A DNA stretch of 64,000 nt, from positions 124,001 to 188,000 of the forward strand of contig JANQLQ010000330.1 in the NCBI GenBank assembly GCA_028280565.1, given 5' to 3'. Below are positions 1-8,932 of the stretch, piece after piece; the first letter of the stretch is position 1; every line of letters starts with the position of its first letter. The position numbers were made by a program, and so were the translations under genes. This DNA is from Fulvivirga sp. (GTDB lineage: Bacteria > Bacteroidota > Bacteroidia > Cytophagales > Cyclobacteriaceae). The notes under the pieces were generated by a model. That model ran no database searches, was not told where the DNA came from, and saw only the letters and a program-made list of their open reading frames with translations.

Positions 1-1070
1 CCTGAAGGTAAACATAACCCTCTTTTAAACAAACCATCTGAAACCCCATTATCAAAACACTTAGCTTCTTTAAAAACTGGTTGGCGGTGCATAGGTTTCC
101 ACACAGGACGTGTTTCAATGTTATGCTTTTCCAAGTGGATCATTATATCATTTCGATCAATACCCGTCTTTTCACGATCAAATAGCATTGTGGTGAGCCA
201 CCTGTTCGAATACGCACCGGGAAGCTCACACAAAAGACTTACTCCTGAATCATTCCTAAATTCTTTCATGTAGCGATCGAATATAAGTCGGCGTTTTTTT
301 ATACGTTCTTCCAGCACTTCCATCTGCCCTCTCCCTATGCCGGCAGCAATGTTACTCATTCGATAGTTGTAGCCTACTTCGCTATGCTGGTAATGGGGTG
401 CTATTTCACGCGCTTGTGTCGCAAGGTATTTCGCCTTATCGATCAATTCTTTGTTACCCGATACTAAAGCCCCTCCTCCCCCGGTGGTGATGATCTTATT
501 CCCATTAAATGAGTAGACACCGAGTGTTCCAAACGTACCGACTTTTTTACCCTTCCAGCTTGCTCCCAACGCCTCTGCCGCATCTTCTATCAAAGGAATT
601 TCAAATTCCTGGCATACCCGGGCGATTTCCTCAATTTTTCCTGGCATGCCATACAAATGAACAAAAATCACGGCAGCAGGCTTGTGTCCCATTTTTAGGG
701 AGCTTTCAATAGCATCTTGCAGCAGCCCGGGGTCCATATTCCAGGTGGCTGGCTCACTATCTACAAAAATGGGACGAGCTTTTTCGTATAAGATCGGGTT
801 AGCCGAGGCTACAAAGGTAAAACTTGAACAGATCACGTAATCCCCTGGCTTGATGTTTAGAAGCCTGAGAGCGAGGTGGATAGCAGATGTTCCTGAATTT
901 AAGGCCGCTACATGTTCCACGCCTAGATAATCACCCAATACCTGTTCAAATTTATCCAGGTTAGCCCCCCCCTGCGACACCCATCCTTCATCCATAGCTT
1001 GCTGAACGTACAACATTTCTCTACCATCGAAATGCGGAGGAGACAGCCTGATAGGTACCGACAATGACAT
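1..1070 (-). CDS. DegT/DnrJ/EryC1/StrS-type sugar aminotransferase, C-terminus cut by window edge
   Basis: The frame opens with ATG at 1068-1070 and stays open to base 1, so the end of the protein lies outside the window. I translated the visible part directly. It begins MSLSVPIRLSPPHFDG and contains the family's features: a PLP-site region with NSGTSAIHLAL, an acidic stretch LIEDAAEALGA, and the Schiff-base lysine context SFNGNKIITTGGGG. Members transfer an amino group from glutamate to a nucleotide-linked keto-sugar (PglE/EpsN type). The start overlaps the stop of the PglC-like sugar transferase by one base, so the two are probably translationally coupled. Its neighbour suggests it makes the amino sugar that is loaded first on the lipid carrier. 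The family call is firm; the exact substrate is not visible. Confidence 0.9.
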   Translation of the reverse strand, partial: MSLSVPIRLSPPHFDGREMLYVQQAMDEGWVSQGGANLDKFEQVLGDYLGVEHVAALNSGTSAIHLALRLLNIKPGDYVICSSFTFVASANPILYEKARPIFVDSEPATWNMDPGLLQDAIESSLKMGHKPAAVIFVHLYGMPGKIEEIARVCQEFEIPLIEDAAEALGASWKGKKVGTFGTLGVYSFNGNKIITTGGGGALVSGNKELIDKAKYLATQAREIAPHYQHSEVGYNYRMSNIAAGIGRGQMEVLEERIKKRRLIFDRYMKEFRNDSGVSLLCELPGAYSNRWLTTMLFDREKTGIDRNDIMIHLEKHNIETRPVWKPMHRQPVFKEAKCFDNGVSDGLFKRGLCLPS

Positions 1071-1651
1071 CAAATAGGGTAAACTAATGGTTTGCTACTT
1101 ATCTTTTTGTTCGTTAGAGGATTCAATAGTGTTTTGATAAGGATCGCAGCATCGATTTGAAAGGCTATTTTTTTTGTGTAAGATTCATCTAAGGAAAAGC
1201 GCTCGGGCCATGGGATACAATTACCCCCGGCTACTTGGACAGGACCTGTTATGCCAGGTCTTACGGTTTGTCGAGGATGATCCTTGATAATCGCAAGATA
1301 CTCTACAGGCAAAGGTCTAGGGCCTACTAAAGACATTTCTCCACGGAGCACATTAAGCAACTGGGGTAATTCGTCAAAACCAGTTTTTCTCAATATCCGT
1401 CCAAGCCAGCTCATATCCTTTTTAGTGAATACGAAACCTGTATAATTCTTATTGGCTAAGGTTCTAAACTTATACAATATAAAGGGTTTGTTTTTGATAC
1501 CTATTCTCTCCTGTTTATAAAAAACAGGACTCCCGTCTACCAAGAAAATCAGCAAAGACAGGACGGCCATAAAGGGCAATAACCCCATTACCAATAGAAA
1601 GGCAATCTTTATATCCAAAATGCGCTTAATAGTTTTCCGATATCCAAACAC
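1070..1651 (-). CDS. Polyprenyl-phosphate sugar-1-phosphate transferase, PglC/EpsL-like
   Basis: This is a compact (about 190-residue) bacterial sugar transferase of the PglC/WcaJ catalytic type. It transfers a phospho-sugar from a nucleotide sugar to undecaprenyl phosphate at the membrane. There is one N-terminal hydrophobic segment (FLLVMGLLPFMAVLSLLIFL). The catalytic core follows, with KFRT, GFDELPQLLNVLRGEMS, LVGPRPLP and RPGITG. The frame stays open further upstream, but only TTG lies there and it would overlap the preceding gene by 77 bases. I chose GTG at 1651, leaving a 26-base overlap; a shorter TTG start at 1618 is possible. It sits directly beside a second initiating enzyme (WbpL-like), which is unusual. 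The family is certain, the start is not. Confidence 0.9.
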   Translation of the reverse strand: MFGYRKTIKRILDIKIAFLLVMGLLPFMAVLSLLIFLVDGSPVFYKQERIGIKNKPFILYKFRTLANKNYTGFVFTKKDMSWLGRILRKTGFDELPQLLNVLRGEMSLVGPRPLPVEYLAIIKDHPRQTVRPGITGPVQVAGGNCIPWPERFSLDESYTKKIAFQIDAAILIKTLLNPLTNKKISSKPLVYPI

Positions 1652-2606
1652 TACCTGTGATCTTTGTTTTGATATAAATATATAAAAATGCCCCAGTAGC
1701 AAGAATTACGAGGGACCAAGATAGCTGCCTTTCAAAATCAAAACTATAGACTGCCAATATCACCACACCTACAAAGAATTGAACTACACCGTAAAGTGAA
1801 GATATAAAAAGATGTGACTTTCCCAATTTGTACACAGCAACCTGGAACAGGTGCTTCTTGTGTGCATCAAATATGTTTTCACGGTTTTGAAGCCGTTGAA
1901 TAATGGTAATGACTACATCAAGGCCATAGATCAATAGCAGAAGGACCCAGATAAAAGTACCCGTAGCCAGTATCAACTTCAGTATTAAAAAAACAACTAA
2001 AAAACCCGCCATCACGCTACCAATATCACCTGCAAAACATAAGGCTTTTTTCCTAAAATTAAAAACACCAAAGGCCAAAACACTTAGTAGTGACAGTGCT
2101 AGCAGGTCACCGTCTACGAAAGTGACTACTGTATTATTGATAATAATCATAAGCGTCAAGACTGAGGCGCTATACGCGGCAGTGATACCATTGATGCCGT
2201 CCATAAAATTATAGGCATTTAGAATCCCTGCGGATACAATAAGTACTACAATGGTTAAACCTAAAGGCCAGGTATCGAACAGCCCCAAGTAGATAAAAAT
2301 AATGATCATGGCGGCCAGTTGAACAAGGAGCCTTAAGGCACCGGGAACGTTACGAATGTCGTCGATGTAACTGATGAGTGCCAAAAGCAGCCAAGCCACT
2401 ACGAGTAAGATCGGTGGGGAAGATATTACGCTCCAAGTAAGAAAGGAAATGGTGAATAAAATACCTCCGCCCCGTACCACCGCCCCAGAATGCATTGTCC
2501 GGTTATTGGGTTGATCCACAATGCCCCGGCTTTTTGCCACTAAAATGTACAACCATTCCAATGCTAAAAAGCCCGAAAATATTAGGATGAAATCAACTGT
2601 GCTCAA
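1626..2606 (-). CDS. Polyprenyl-phosphate HexNAc-1-phosphate transferase, WecA/WbpL-like
   Basis: An integral membrane protein of 326 residues with about ten hydrophobic segments, of the MraY/WecA glycosyltransferase-4 superfamily. Diagnostic motifs are visible: the early RTMHSGAVVRGGG loop, DDIRNVP, NAYNFMDGINGI (Mg-binding Asp region), FAGDIGSVMAG and the late HKKHLFQ histidine motif. The family attaches a HexNAc-1-phosphate to undecaprenyl phosphate and so starts polysaccharide repeat units. The start is TTG at 2606, overlapping the upstream epimerase stop by 14 bases; the next Met would remove the first membrane helix, so TTG is preferred. The order epimerase, WbpL-like transferase resembles pairs that make and load an unusual amino sugar. 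Confidence 0.92.
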   Translation of the reverse strand: MSTVDFILIFSGFLALEWLYILVAKSRGIVDQPNNRTMHSGAVVRGGGILFTISFLTWSVISSPPILLVVAWLLLALISYIDDIRNVPGALRLLVQLAAMIIIFIYLGLFDTWPLGLTIVVLIVSAGILNAYNFMDGINGITAAYSASVLTLMIIINNTVVTFVDGDLLALSLLSVLAFGVFNFRKKALCFAGDIGSVMAGFLVVFLILKLILATGTFIWVLLLLIYGLDVVITIIQRLQNRENIFDAHKKHLFQVAVYKLGKSHLFISSLYGVVQFFVGVVILAVYSFDFERQLSWSLVILATGAFLYIYIKTKITGSVWISENY

Positions 2607-3549
2607 AACTTTTAATGGTTTCGATCAAATCTATTTCCGTATCGAAAGGCATCTTCTCCAAGGATAGCGCACTTAAGATCTTACGAGGAGAAACACGATA
2701 ATTTTCCGTGAGTTTTTGCAAAACCCTTTGATCAAACGGAAGTTTCAATCTGCTGCCAATAGCCGCAGCTAATAAAATAAACCGTGGGTTAATGTGCCAT
2801 ATCCGCACCTTTTTGGTGAGAGCCTTCCCTATCACGGTTACCAATTCTTTAGATGACAGGTCATTGCCATCAGCGCAATTATAGTCTCCCGCAGGGATAT
2901 CTTTTCTGATCAATGTATCGATGATAAAGCACAGATTTTTGACAGACAGAAAACTCCTTTTGTTTTCGAAGGCTCCAAATGGATACGGCAATCCTTTTTT
3001 TATGACTTTGTAGAGTAGGTTTAGGTTACCCTTGTTATTTGGGCCATAGACCATGGCAGGTCGTAGAATATAATAATATTTCCCTTCTTTTTTGTTTTCA
3101 AAGATGTACTTCTCAGCTTTTAACTTTGATTTTCCATACGGGGTCAATGGTGTAGGTTTATCATCCTCTGTCAAGACTCCTGTAACTTCATCAGCCTGTG
3201 CTTTTACCGAGCTAACAAAGACAAACTTTCGAGCTTTGGAGGAGTTTAAGAATGCGTCATACAATTCTTTGGTCAAACGATAGTTTACCTTATCGTAGTC
3301 TTCTTCTCTATACTGTCCAGACAAGTCATGGGCAATACCGGCCAGGTGGATGATCACCTTAATATTGTGATCATCTAATTCTTGGGCGCTTAGGTCATCA
3401 ATAAACCGGGTAGTGTCCCCAAATAGCTCTTTTGTTTTACTAGTATTCCTGGTAAGGGTATAGATGTAATCGCCCTGGTCTTGTAGACCTAGGTATTGAA
3501 ACAAGTTAGTTCCAATAAAGCCTGTTAATCCAGTTATCAACAAATTCAT
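2593..3549 (-). CDS. NAD-dependent nucleotide-sugar epimerase/dehydratase (extended SDR)
   Basis: From the ATG at 3549 the protein starts MNLLITGLTGFIGTNL, a Rossmann GxxGFIG dinucleotide site at the very N-terminus. An SDR active-site pair follows, FVFVSSVKAQ and YGKSKLKAEKY (Tyr and Lys three residues apart). A frame extending upstream to 3600 lies inside the exosortase gene and is rejected: the ATG at 3549 forms an ATGA overlap with the exosortase stop. The extended SDR family acts on UDP- or dTDP-sugars (4-epimerase, 4,6-dehydratase, 4-reductase). Being just upstream of a WbpL-like transferase, a role in making the first sugar of the repeat is likely. The substrate cannot be told. Confidence 0.88.
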   Translation of the reverse strand: MNLLITGLTGFIGTNLFQYLGLQDQGDYIYTLTRNTSKTKELFGDTTRFIDDLSAQELDDHNIKVIIHLAGIAHDLSGQYREEDYDKVNYRLTKELYDAFLNSSKARKFVFVSSVKAQADEVTGVLTEDDKPTPLTPYGKSKLKAEKYIFENKKEGKYYYILRPAMVYGPNNKGNLNLLYKVIKKGLPYPFGAFENKRSFLSVKNLCFIIDTLIRKDIPAGDYNCADGNDLSSKELVTVIGKALTKKVRIWHINPRFILLAAAIGSRLKLPFDQRVLQKLTENYRVSPRKILSALSLEKMPFDTEIDLIETIKSFEHS

Positions 3550-4097
3550 GTACTGGAGGGCATTCTTTTTAAATAAAAATGATATACAACTAATAAGCAA
3601 ATCACCACGGCAATATTGAAAAGATCATGATGGTCTAAAAAATTGAAATCCCCGGTATGACCATTAGAAAACAATATTGTTAGTGCTACAATCCTCACTA
3701 CATTTAGGACGTTGATAAGAACAATGCCTAGGGCAATGAACAGTATTGTACGCCAGCCTGCGAAGGGATAGGCAAGTACCAACGCCGTGTATCCACTGAT
3801 CAACTCAAAACCCAAGCACCCATAAACCAGCCTGATGCCACTTTTATCGGCGATCCTGAGATCGTAACCGCTCCTGTTAGTTTCGTATCCGATACTTTCA
3901 AGGGCCTTTTGCGAAACAGCCAGTAAACCTTGACGAAAACCTGTAACTATATCAAAGTTATCCTTTATCCAAGGAGAATATAATGACCCTTCTTCCGAAG
4001 TAAGTCCAATCAATGCAATTATAGACAGGTAAAATGCTCCATAGAAAAGTATTAGTTTAGCTATGAAAAAAAAGTGAGGACGATATGAAGATATCAT
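3546..4097 (-). CDS. Exosortase/archaeosortase-family membrane transpeptidase
   Basis: About 183 residues with several membrane helices and the exosortase catalytic triad in order: Cys94 in RLVYGCLGFE, Arg135 in NVVRIVALT, and His156/His157 in LDHHDLFN. Exosortases cleave a C-terminal sorting signal (PEP-CTERM-like) on secreted proteins and are typically encoded in exopolysaccharide loci. Short exosortases (XrtF/XrtY-like names in protein family databases) occur in Bacteroidota; assignment to a named subfamily is from memory and not checked. I chose ATG at 4097; a TTG at 4112 would form a TTGA overlap with the upstream glycosyltransferase. No obvious sorting substrate is encoded elsewhere in the window, so the partner protein is probably elsewhere on the genome. 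Confidence 0.85.
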   Translation of the reverse strand: MISSYRPHFFFIAKLILFYGAFYLSIIALIGLTSEEGSLYSPWIKDNFDIVTGFRQGLLAVSQKALESIGYETNRSGYDLRIADKSGIRLVYGCLGFELISGYTALVLAYPFAGWRTILFIALGIVLINVLNVVRIVALTILFSNGHTGDFNFLDHHDLFNIAVVICLLVVYHFYLKRMPSST

Positions 4098-4108
4098 GAT
4101 TTTCCTAT

Positions 4109-4861
4109 TCAACGGCTTGTATGGATCAACTCAAATATTTTCCGAAAATACTTTGAATAGACCATAAGGTGATTGGTTTGAAGACCATTTTCTCTACATG
4201 CCCGGATAATCTCTTGGTTAAGGACTATGTTGCTTCTCCAATTTTTCGTACTTGCTCCCCCGGTTCTCATCTTTACCATTTTTAGTGGTATATACTTATA
4301 ATTAAGCTGGTTCACCTTAAGAAAACGGATAAGCAATTCATAATCAGATGCTATTTCATAATCGGTTTTGTAAAGTCCTAATCGATCATAATACTCCTTC
4401 CTAACAAAAAAAGAAGGATGTGGTGGCATGAAACCCCATGTAAATTTGCCCGGCGACCAATGTTTCGCTGAATAGTGACGTACTGGTCGTTCCAGGTCAT
4501 TAGGCGAAACGAAGAATACATCGCCAAAAACAGCGTCTATATCTTTTTCAAATTGTTTAACTATAGTGCTGATGATCTTGTCATCTGCATAAATATCATC
4601 TGAGTTCAGTATACCTACTATTTCACCTGTTGCTATTTTAACACCTTTATTCATGGCATCATAAATACCGCTATCAGGTTCACTAATCCAATGACTTATC
4701 TTATCAGAATGCTTTTTTATGATCTCCAAGGTACCATCGGAAGAATTCCCGTCGACGAGGATGTGTTCTATGTGAGGATAATCCTGGGAAGCCACTGACT
4801 GGATAGCATCTTCAAGAAATTGCTCGCTATTGTAGCAAACGGTAACGATTGAGACCTTCAC
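4109..4861 (-). CDS. GT2 glycosyltransferase, WcaA-like
   Basis: A 250-residue GT-A fold glycosyltransferase. It begins with MKVSIVTVCYNSEQ and shows the nucleotide/metal site GILNSDDIY and the pattern EPDSGIYDAMNKGV, typical of WcaA/colanic-acid type GT2 enzymes. It would add one sugar to the lipid-linked repeat unit on the cytoplasmic side. The start is GTG at 4861, giving a GTGA overlap with the WcaF-like acetyltransferase stop. The family is clear; donor and acceptor are unknown. Confidence 0.9.
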   Translation of the reverse strand: MKVSIVTVCYNSEQFLEDAIQSVASQDYPHIEHILVDGNSSDGTLEIIKKHSDKISHWISEPDSGIYDAMNKGVKIATGEIVGILNSDDIYADDKIISTIVKQFEKDIDAVFGDVFFVSPNDLERPVRHYSAKHWSPGKFTWGFMPPHPSFFVRKEYYDRLGLYKTDYEIASDYELLIRFLKVNQLNYKYIPLKMVKMRTGGASTKNWRSNIVLNQEIIRACRENGLQTNHLMVYSKYFRKIFELIHTSR

Positions 4862-5409
4862 CCTATTATTTTTCGATCCTTAACCTTAATGGCGGCGTTT
4901 CCGGAGTATATACTATAAGGAGCCAGGTTACCGGTAGCCACAGACCCCACCGTTAACATGGAATGTGACTCGCAGGTCACTCCAGGACATACTACGGCCC
5001 TGGCCCCGATCCATGTTCCTTCTTTAAGAACTATTTCACCAGTCATTAAGTCAAAGGTGCTTTTTCTATAATTATGGTTACCGGTCAATAGCATAGCACC
5101 CTGCGACACACAAACATTGCTTCCAATTTTTACCCGTGCCAGGTTATCAATCCATACCCCTTCCCCAATCCAAACATAATCTCCAATATCCAACAACCAT
5201 GGATATTTTATGTTGATGCACGGTTTAATAAACACTCCTTTACCCACCTTAGCCCCAAAAACTCTTAAAAGAATGACCCTCAGCCCGGAAAATGGCCAAA
5301 AGCCATTGTTAAAAAACAACAGGTTAGCAAAATACCAGCACATTCTTTTGAGTAGGCCGGCCTTAGGATTGTACCAGCTGTTATCATAATCTTTTAAAAG
5401 GGTTTTCAT
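4858..5409 (-). CDS. WcaF-like left-handed beta-helix O-acetyltransferase
   Basis: 183 residues. The first third (WYNPKAGLLKRMCWYFANLL) matches the N-terminal extension of colanic-acid WcaF-type acetyltransferases. The rest is hexapeptide-repeat beta-helix (VGKGVFIKP, IGDYVWIGEGVWI, IGSNVCVSQGAMLLTGNHN, WIGARAVVCPGV), with the acetyl-CoA-binding hexapeptide fold and a TGNHN His. It likely O-acetylates a sugar of the repeat. ATG at 5409 has no upstream coding overlap. It is the first gene after the 1.4 kb non-coding gap, so it probably either has its own promoter or depends on read-through from the right. Confidence 0.88.
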   Translation of the reverse strand: MKTLLKDYDNSWYNPKAGLLKRMCWYFANLLFFNNGFWPFSGLRVILLRVFGAKVGKGVFIKPCINIKYPWLLDIGDYVWIGEGVWIDNLARVKIGSNVCVSQGAMLLTGNHNYRKSTFDLMTGEIVLKEGTWIGARAVVCPGVTCESHSMLTVGSVATGNLAPYSIYSGNAAIKVKDRKIIG

Positions 5410-5484
5410 CTCATCGCTGCAAATAAACGAATGTAATTCTTTTTATGATTCAGCTTTGTAGCATGATCGCTACCTTACGAGTGC

Positions 5485-5690
5485 CCTAGTGTCGTGTCAT
5501 ACCTCAAATGGCGTCTATACTATTTTTTGGTCTCGTTCCCAAAGTCGGCAGTCGGCAATAAACCATTGGCAACCCTATATTTTGCCAATTGCATTTTGCC
5601 TATTGCTGACTAGCCTAGAACTCCACATCATCGTAAAAAGAATTCACCACCTAATCTTAAGCGTCATTTGATGCTTGACACAACACTAGC
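5485..5690. repeat. MITE-like element with about 30-bp terminal inverted repeats
   Basis: The ends at 5485-5515 and 5660-5690 are inverted copies of each other: CTAGTGTCGTGTCA on the left against the reverse complement CTAGTGTTGTGTCA on the right, continuing into CAAATG on both sides, about 24 of 30 positions by eye. The interior (about 145 bp) has no convincing ORF and itself contains short palindromic words around TTGCCAAT. This is what a non-autonomous transposon (MITE) or a decayed IS end pair looks like. It lies at the 3' boundary of a decayed coding sequence. No transposase in the window shares these ends. Confidence 0.55.
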
Positions 5691-6290
5691 AAATTCAACA
5701 CCTCCTCGTCGACGGCACTAGCTTCTAAAACTACGACCGACCTTTTACCCCAGGTCACTAGCTGATCAAAAGAACAACCCACTGGCTCTACAGGCCTAGC
5801 CGGTTCAAGGTAGTCATAGAGGATAACGGTGCTCCTTCATTGACAACTACCGAACTACCGTTACCTGCGTAGCAATAATCACCCTTCAAGAGTGATTTGC
5901 TGTCGCGGAGGTATGAAACACGTGCTGTTCTATACTACCATTTTGGTCTCTCAAGGATCATTGTTAATGTAATATGCTTACTTTCTCTGTATGAATAAAA
6001 CCATCGACACTGTGCACGATAATCACATGTACCTTCTTCTGCAAGGCCGGTCGTTTAAGCTTCGAATTGATTGCCCTGTCCCGAAAAAGCTCCAGTGGCG
6101 GGCGCTGTGACTACTAACCTATCAGCCGTTGCCGGTAGTGTAGTATTGTTGTTTCTTACAACATCTCCGTCGGTGTTCGTTGAACCGTCTTCTGACCAGG
6201 TTTGTCCCTGGGCCCGTACCCATAGAATTAAAAAACTGTGGCGCTATTTTTTTTGCAACCGGTGGATAAGCACTACAAGCCTTAGTCGGC
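5691..6290 (-). pseudogene. Decayed coding remnant of an unrecognised secreted-type protein
   Basis: Reading the minus strand from about 6290 gives coding-like pieces in changing frames, broken by stops. The first is a hydrophobic FLILWVRAQGQTW followed by a Ser/Thr/Asn-rich stretch ending GAFSGQGNQFEA. Next come LQKKVHVIIVHSVDGFIH, then DYCYAGNGSSVVVNEGAP, then PVGCSFDQLVTWGKRS and VVVLEASAVDEEVLN. The order is consistent with one ancestral gene with a signal peptide, degraded by frameshifts and point stops. The inverted-repeat element abuts its 3' end. The family cannot be recognised. The remaining bases to 6806 show no coding signal, only a small palindrome at about 6423-6439 (ATTGTTTT/AAAACAAT). 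Confidence 0.45.
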
Positions 6291-6806
6291 ATTACAAATA
6301 TTCTTTCAGCCAATATACGTCTTAAATGGGTACTCATGTGAATAACTGGAGCAATCAATAAGCTACACCTAAAAATACCTTTGCTCAAGAAGATTGAGTA
6401 TAAAACTTAAAAGGGCAAAATAATTGTTTTCAAAACAATTGATCCATGCCTTACCTTCAGCCTCCACCAAAATCCAATCCTTATTTCAAGTAGCCACCCC
6501 ATCTGACCAAGGGTATATTTGGACTCCAAAACTTCAATGTAATTATTTTGAACATACTGGCATCCGACTAAAAAAGGGAACTATGATAAATCCCGGTTTT
6601 TAAGCTCCATGTGGTTTTTTTTATTTCTCAAAACTACCCTCCTGTTACGGTTACAAGAAGATCGTCACAAGTTTGCAGGAAAATAGGAAATCGGAAAAGA
6701 AAAGGCGGTCAAATTGAAAAGATTTCAAATGTAATGGCCAAAATCGTTAAAATTAATAGTCCTCTATCCCTGGCTTCCTACTACCCAATGATTTTCCCGG
6801 ACGCCG

Positions 6807-7946
6807 CTATTTTGAAGATACATCAGGAATACCAGAAAATAGGCTGGTATACTTATTATCAAGATCAGCATTATTCATATAATCTTCAACAACTTTTCTG
6901 GCTCCCTGGCAATACTCGTCATAGGCGGGCTTTGAGAGGCTAATGGCCTCTTTTATAGCATTTACTAAATTTGTTTCATTGCTAATGTCTACATCCCATC
7001 CAGCTCTTCTTGTTTTTAAGGCTTTCCACGGTGTTTTATCACTAATAATAACGGGTAAGCCCACACTCATTGCTTCGAATATCGAATGTCCAAAATTTTC
7101 TCCTTTTGTCGGTAAAATAAAGTAATGATATTCACTCAATCGTCCAGGCACCTTTTGTGGATGGATCTCTCCTTTATATTTAATTGTAGCATTTGATTTT
7201 CTAGACATAGCCAGCTCTATAAGCCTGTAATAATCTTCTTCCTTGATTGGTCCATATATGTCATACACAATGGGTATTTCGTTTTTTATAGCCTGCAACG
7301 CCGCTAGTGAGGCCAGGAGATTCTTTTTGGAAGCAATTAGTGATATAGATACAAATCTCCATTCCTCCATTTCCGGGCTTGTTTTACGCCGTTTAATGCT
7401 TGATGGTATATTTCCGCAGACATGGATTTCGGCCGAAACGGTAATGTTTTTCTTTATATCAATTTGCTCCTGTGGATCGGTTGCGTGCCACGTGACCTTT
7501 TTAAGAGGGAATATCTTTTTTACGACCTCCAAGTAGATCCGTTTCTTGGTTGCCTTTGAGCTGAGAGCCCCGTCCTGGAGCATACCTCTAGGAGCTATGA
7601 TTATGGATTTTTTTAGTTTAAATCCAATCGACAAGGGAAACAAAAAAAACCTGGGACTAAATATCCCATTCAGATAGATGACAGTGGGTTGAACCTGCTC
7701 GACCAGTAATTTTAGTTGGTGATAAGTGGGCCTGTTTCTGAAGTAATAAACCTTGGCTCCATACTGTTCAACCCATACATTGTAGTCCACCTCAAGAAGG
7801 CTGCCATCATAGTCTTTTCCCTGTGTTACAACATAAAAGGATATTTTTTCGTGTAGAAGTTTGACTAGGTTAAAAAGAGATGTTATAGGTCCCCCAGCTT
7901 TATAGGCAGGGTAAAAATAATCATAAAAGATCAATACAGTTTTCAT
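6807..7946 (-). CDS. GT4-family glycosyltransferase
   Basis: 379 residues with the two-Rossmann GT-B layout. The N-terminus is MKTVLIFYDYFYPAYKAGGP with a GGP acceptor-side loop. The C-terminal domain holds the retaining GT4 signature GENFGHSIFEAMSVGLPV (the E-x7-E motif that binds the nucleotide-sugar diphosphate). It would extend the lipid-linked oligosaccharide in the cytoplasm. The ATG at 7946 overlaps the upstream glycosyltransferase stop by four bases. The product's sugar specificity is unknown. Confidence 0.9.
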   Translation of the reverse strand: MKTVLIFYDYFYPAYKAGGPITSLFNLVKLLHEKISFYVVTQGKDYDGSLLEVDYNVWVEQYGAKVYYFRNRPTYHQLKLLVEQVQPTVIYLNGIFSPRFFLFPLSIGFKLKKSIIIAPRGMLQDGALSSKATKKRIYLEVVKKIFPLKKVTWHATDPQEQIDIKKNITVSAEIHVCGNIPSSIKRRKTSPEMEEWRFVSISLIASKKNLLASLAALQAIKNEIPIVYDIYGPIKEEDYYRLIELAMSRKSNATIKYKGEIHPQKVPGRLSEYHYFILPTKGENFGHSIFEAMSVGLPVIISDKTPWKALKTRRAGWDVDISNETNLVNAIKEAISLSKPAYDEYCQGARKVVEDYMNNADLDNKYTSLFSGIPDVSSK

Positions 7947-8932
7947 TCAAGGATCTCTTGGTACAACAAGCTGTACTGAGATGCTATCCTTGCAGGATGG
8001 AATCTCTGTATATTCTGTTTGCCTTTTTCTATTAAGAAATCTCTGTACTCACAATCATTCTTAATTTTCAAAATTGCCTGTTTTATTTCTTCTGTATTGT
8101 AAGGATCTACAAGAAGGGCACTGTCGCCCGCAATCTCTTTCATGGCTCCTATACTCGATGTGACCACCGGTATTCCCAACACTTGTGCTTCAATTATAGG
8201 CATGCCAAAGCCCTCATAGGTAGAAGGAAAACAAAGAACGGATGCATTTAAATAGTGTTCTATAACTGCCTCATATTCAAGGTCAAAAAAGTTCTCAAAA
8301 TCTAGCTTGGAAGAATTCAACAATTCCAGTTGTTCCTGGTTCAATCGTCCTATTATCGTAATGATCAGATCAGACCCTTGCAAAGATCTGGTGATCCTAT
8401 CCAGGTTTTTATTGGGTTTGGTTCCGATAACCAATACTCTAAAGGTTTCGTCACACCTCTTTTTCGAAACGGAATGATCCAGAAGAACATGGGAAAACGC
8501 ATTATAGATCACTTTTATCTTATTTTTTGTCCATGGCATCACTTCCAGCATTTCATTTTTCGTAAATTCTGAGATCGTGGTGATGTATTTTACTCTTTTA
8601 CAGGGCCACCAGAACCATAACAGGAATAAATAGAACCTTTTGACGGTACTGCCTCTCAGAACAGATTTAACGTCATGATAAGTCAAAACACCTGACTTGC
8701 CAAGAACAATTCCCAGGTAATAGACGTCACCGGTAACATGATTCACCCCAGTTTTCCTACGCACGGAATAAATCATGTTATACAAGAGCCCAGCCGGTCC
8801 GGCACCGGAACAGGGCAACTCAAACCTGTTCACTGGATGAACGCTTTGTATTGTATCAATTAGATGTCCAAAAAGTTCTTCAATGCTGTTTTGACCTGGT
8901 CGTTTTTTACGAAAGAAATAGCTTAAGCTCAT
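7943..8932 (-). CDS. GT4-family glycosyltransferase (mannosyltransferase-like)
   Basis: 329 residues. The N-terminal domain contains HVTGDVYYLG and YHDVKSVLRG, and the C-terminal GT4 domain contains VIGTKPNKNLDR, PSTYEGFGMPIIEAQ and GIPVVTSSIGAMKEIAGDSALLVDP, a classic retaining GT-B E-x7-E site followed by the diphosphate loop. It resembles mannosyl/rhamnosyl-type transferases from polysaccharide loci. It starts ATG at 8932 with an ATGA overlap with the Wzy-like polymerase stop. Specificity is not determinable. Confidence 0.9.
   Translation of the reverse strand: MSLSYFFRKKRPGQNSIEELFGHLIDTIQSVHPVNRFELPCSGAGPAGLLYNMIYSVRRKTGVNHVTGDVYYLGIVLGKSGVLTYHDVKSVLRGSTVKRFYLFLLWFWWPCKRVKYITTISEFTKNEMLEVMPWTKNKIKVIYNAFSHVLLDHSVSKKRCDETFRVLVIGTKPNKNLDRITRSLQGSDLIITIIGRLNQEQLELLNSSKLDFENFFDLEYEAVIEHYLNASVLCFPSTYEGFGMPIIEAQVLGIPVVTSSIGAMKEIAGDSALLVDPYNTEEIKQAILKIKNDCEYRDFLIEKGKQNIQRFHPARIASQYSLLYQEILE

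Noticed and set aside
6071-6325. Plus-strand frame of 84 codons in the gap
   Set aside because: It lies antisense to the decayed minus-strand coding fragments, which look more protein-like; no motif.
6611-6943. Plus-strand frame of 110 codons
   Set aside because: It runs into the 3' end of a firm minus-strand glycosyltransferase and shows no family signal.
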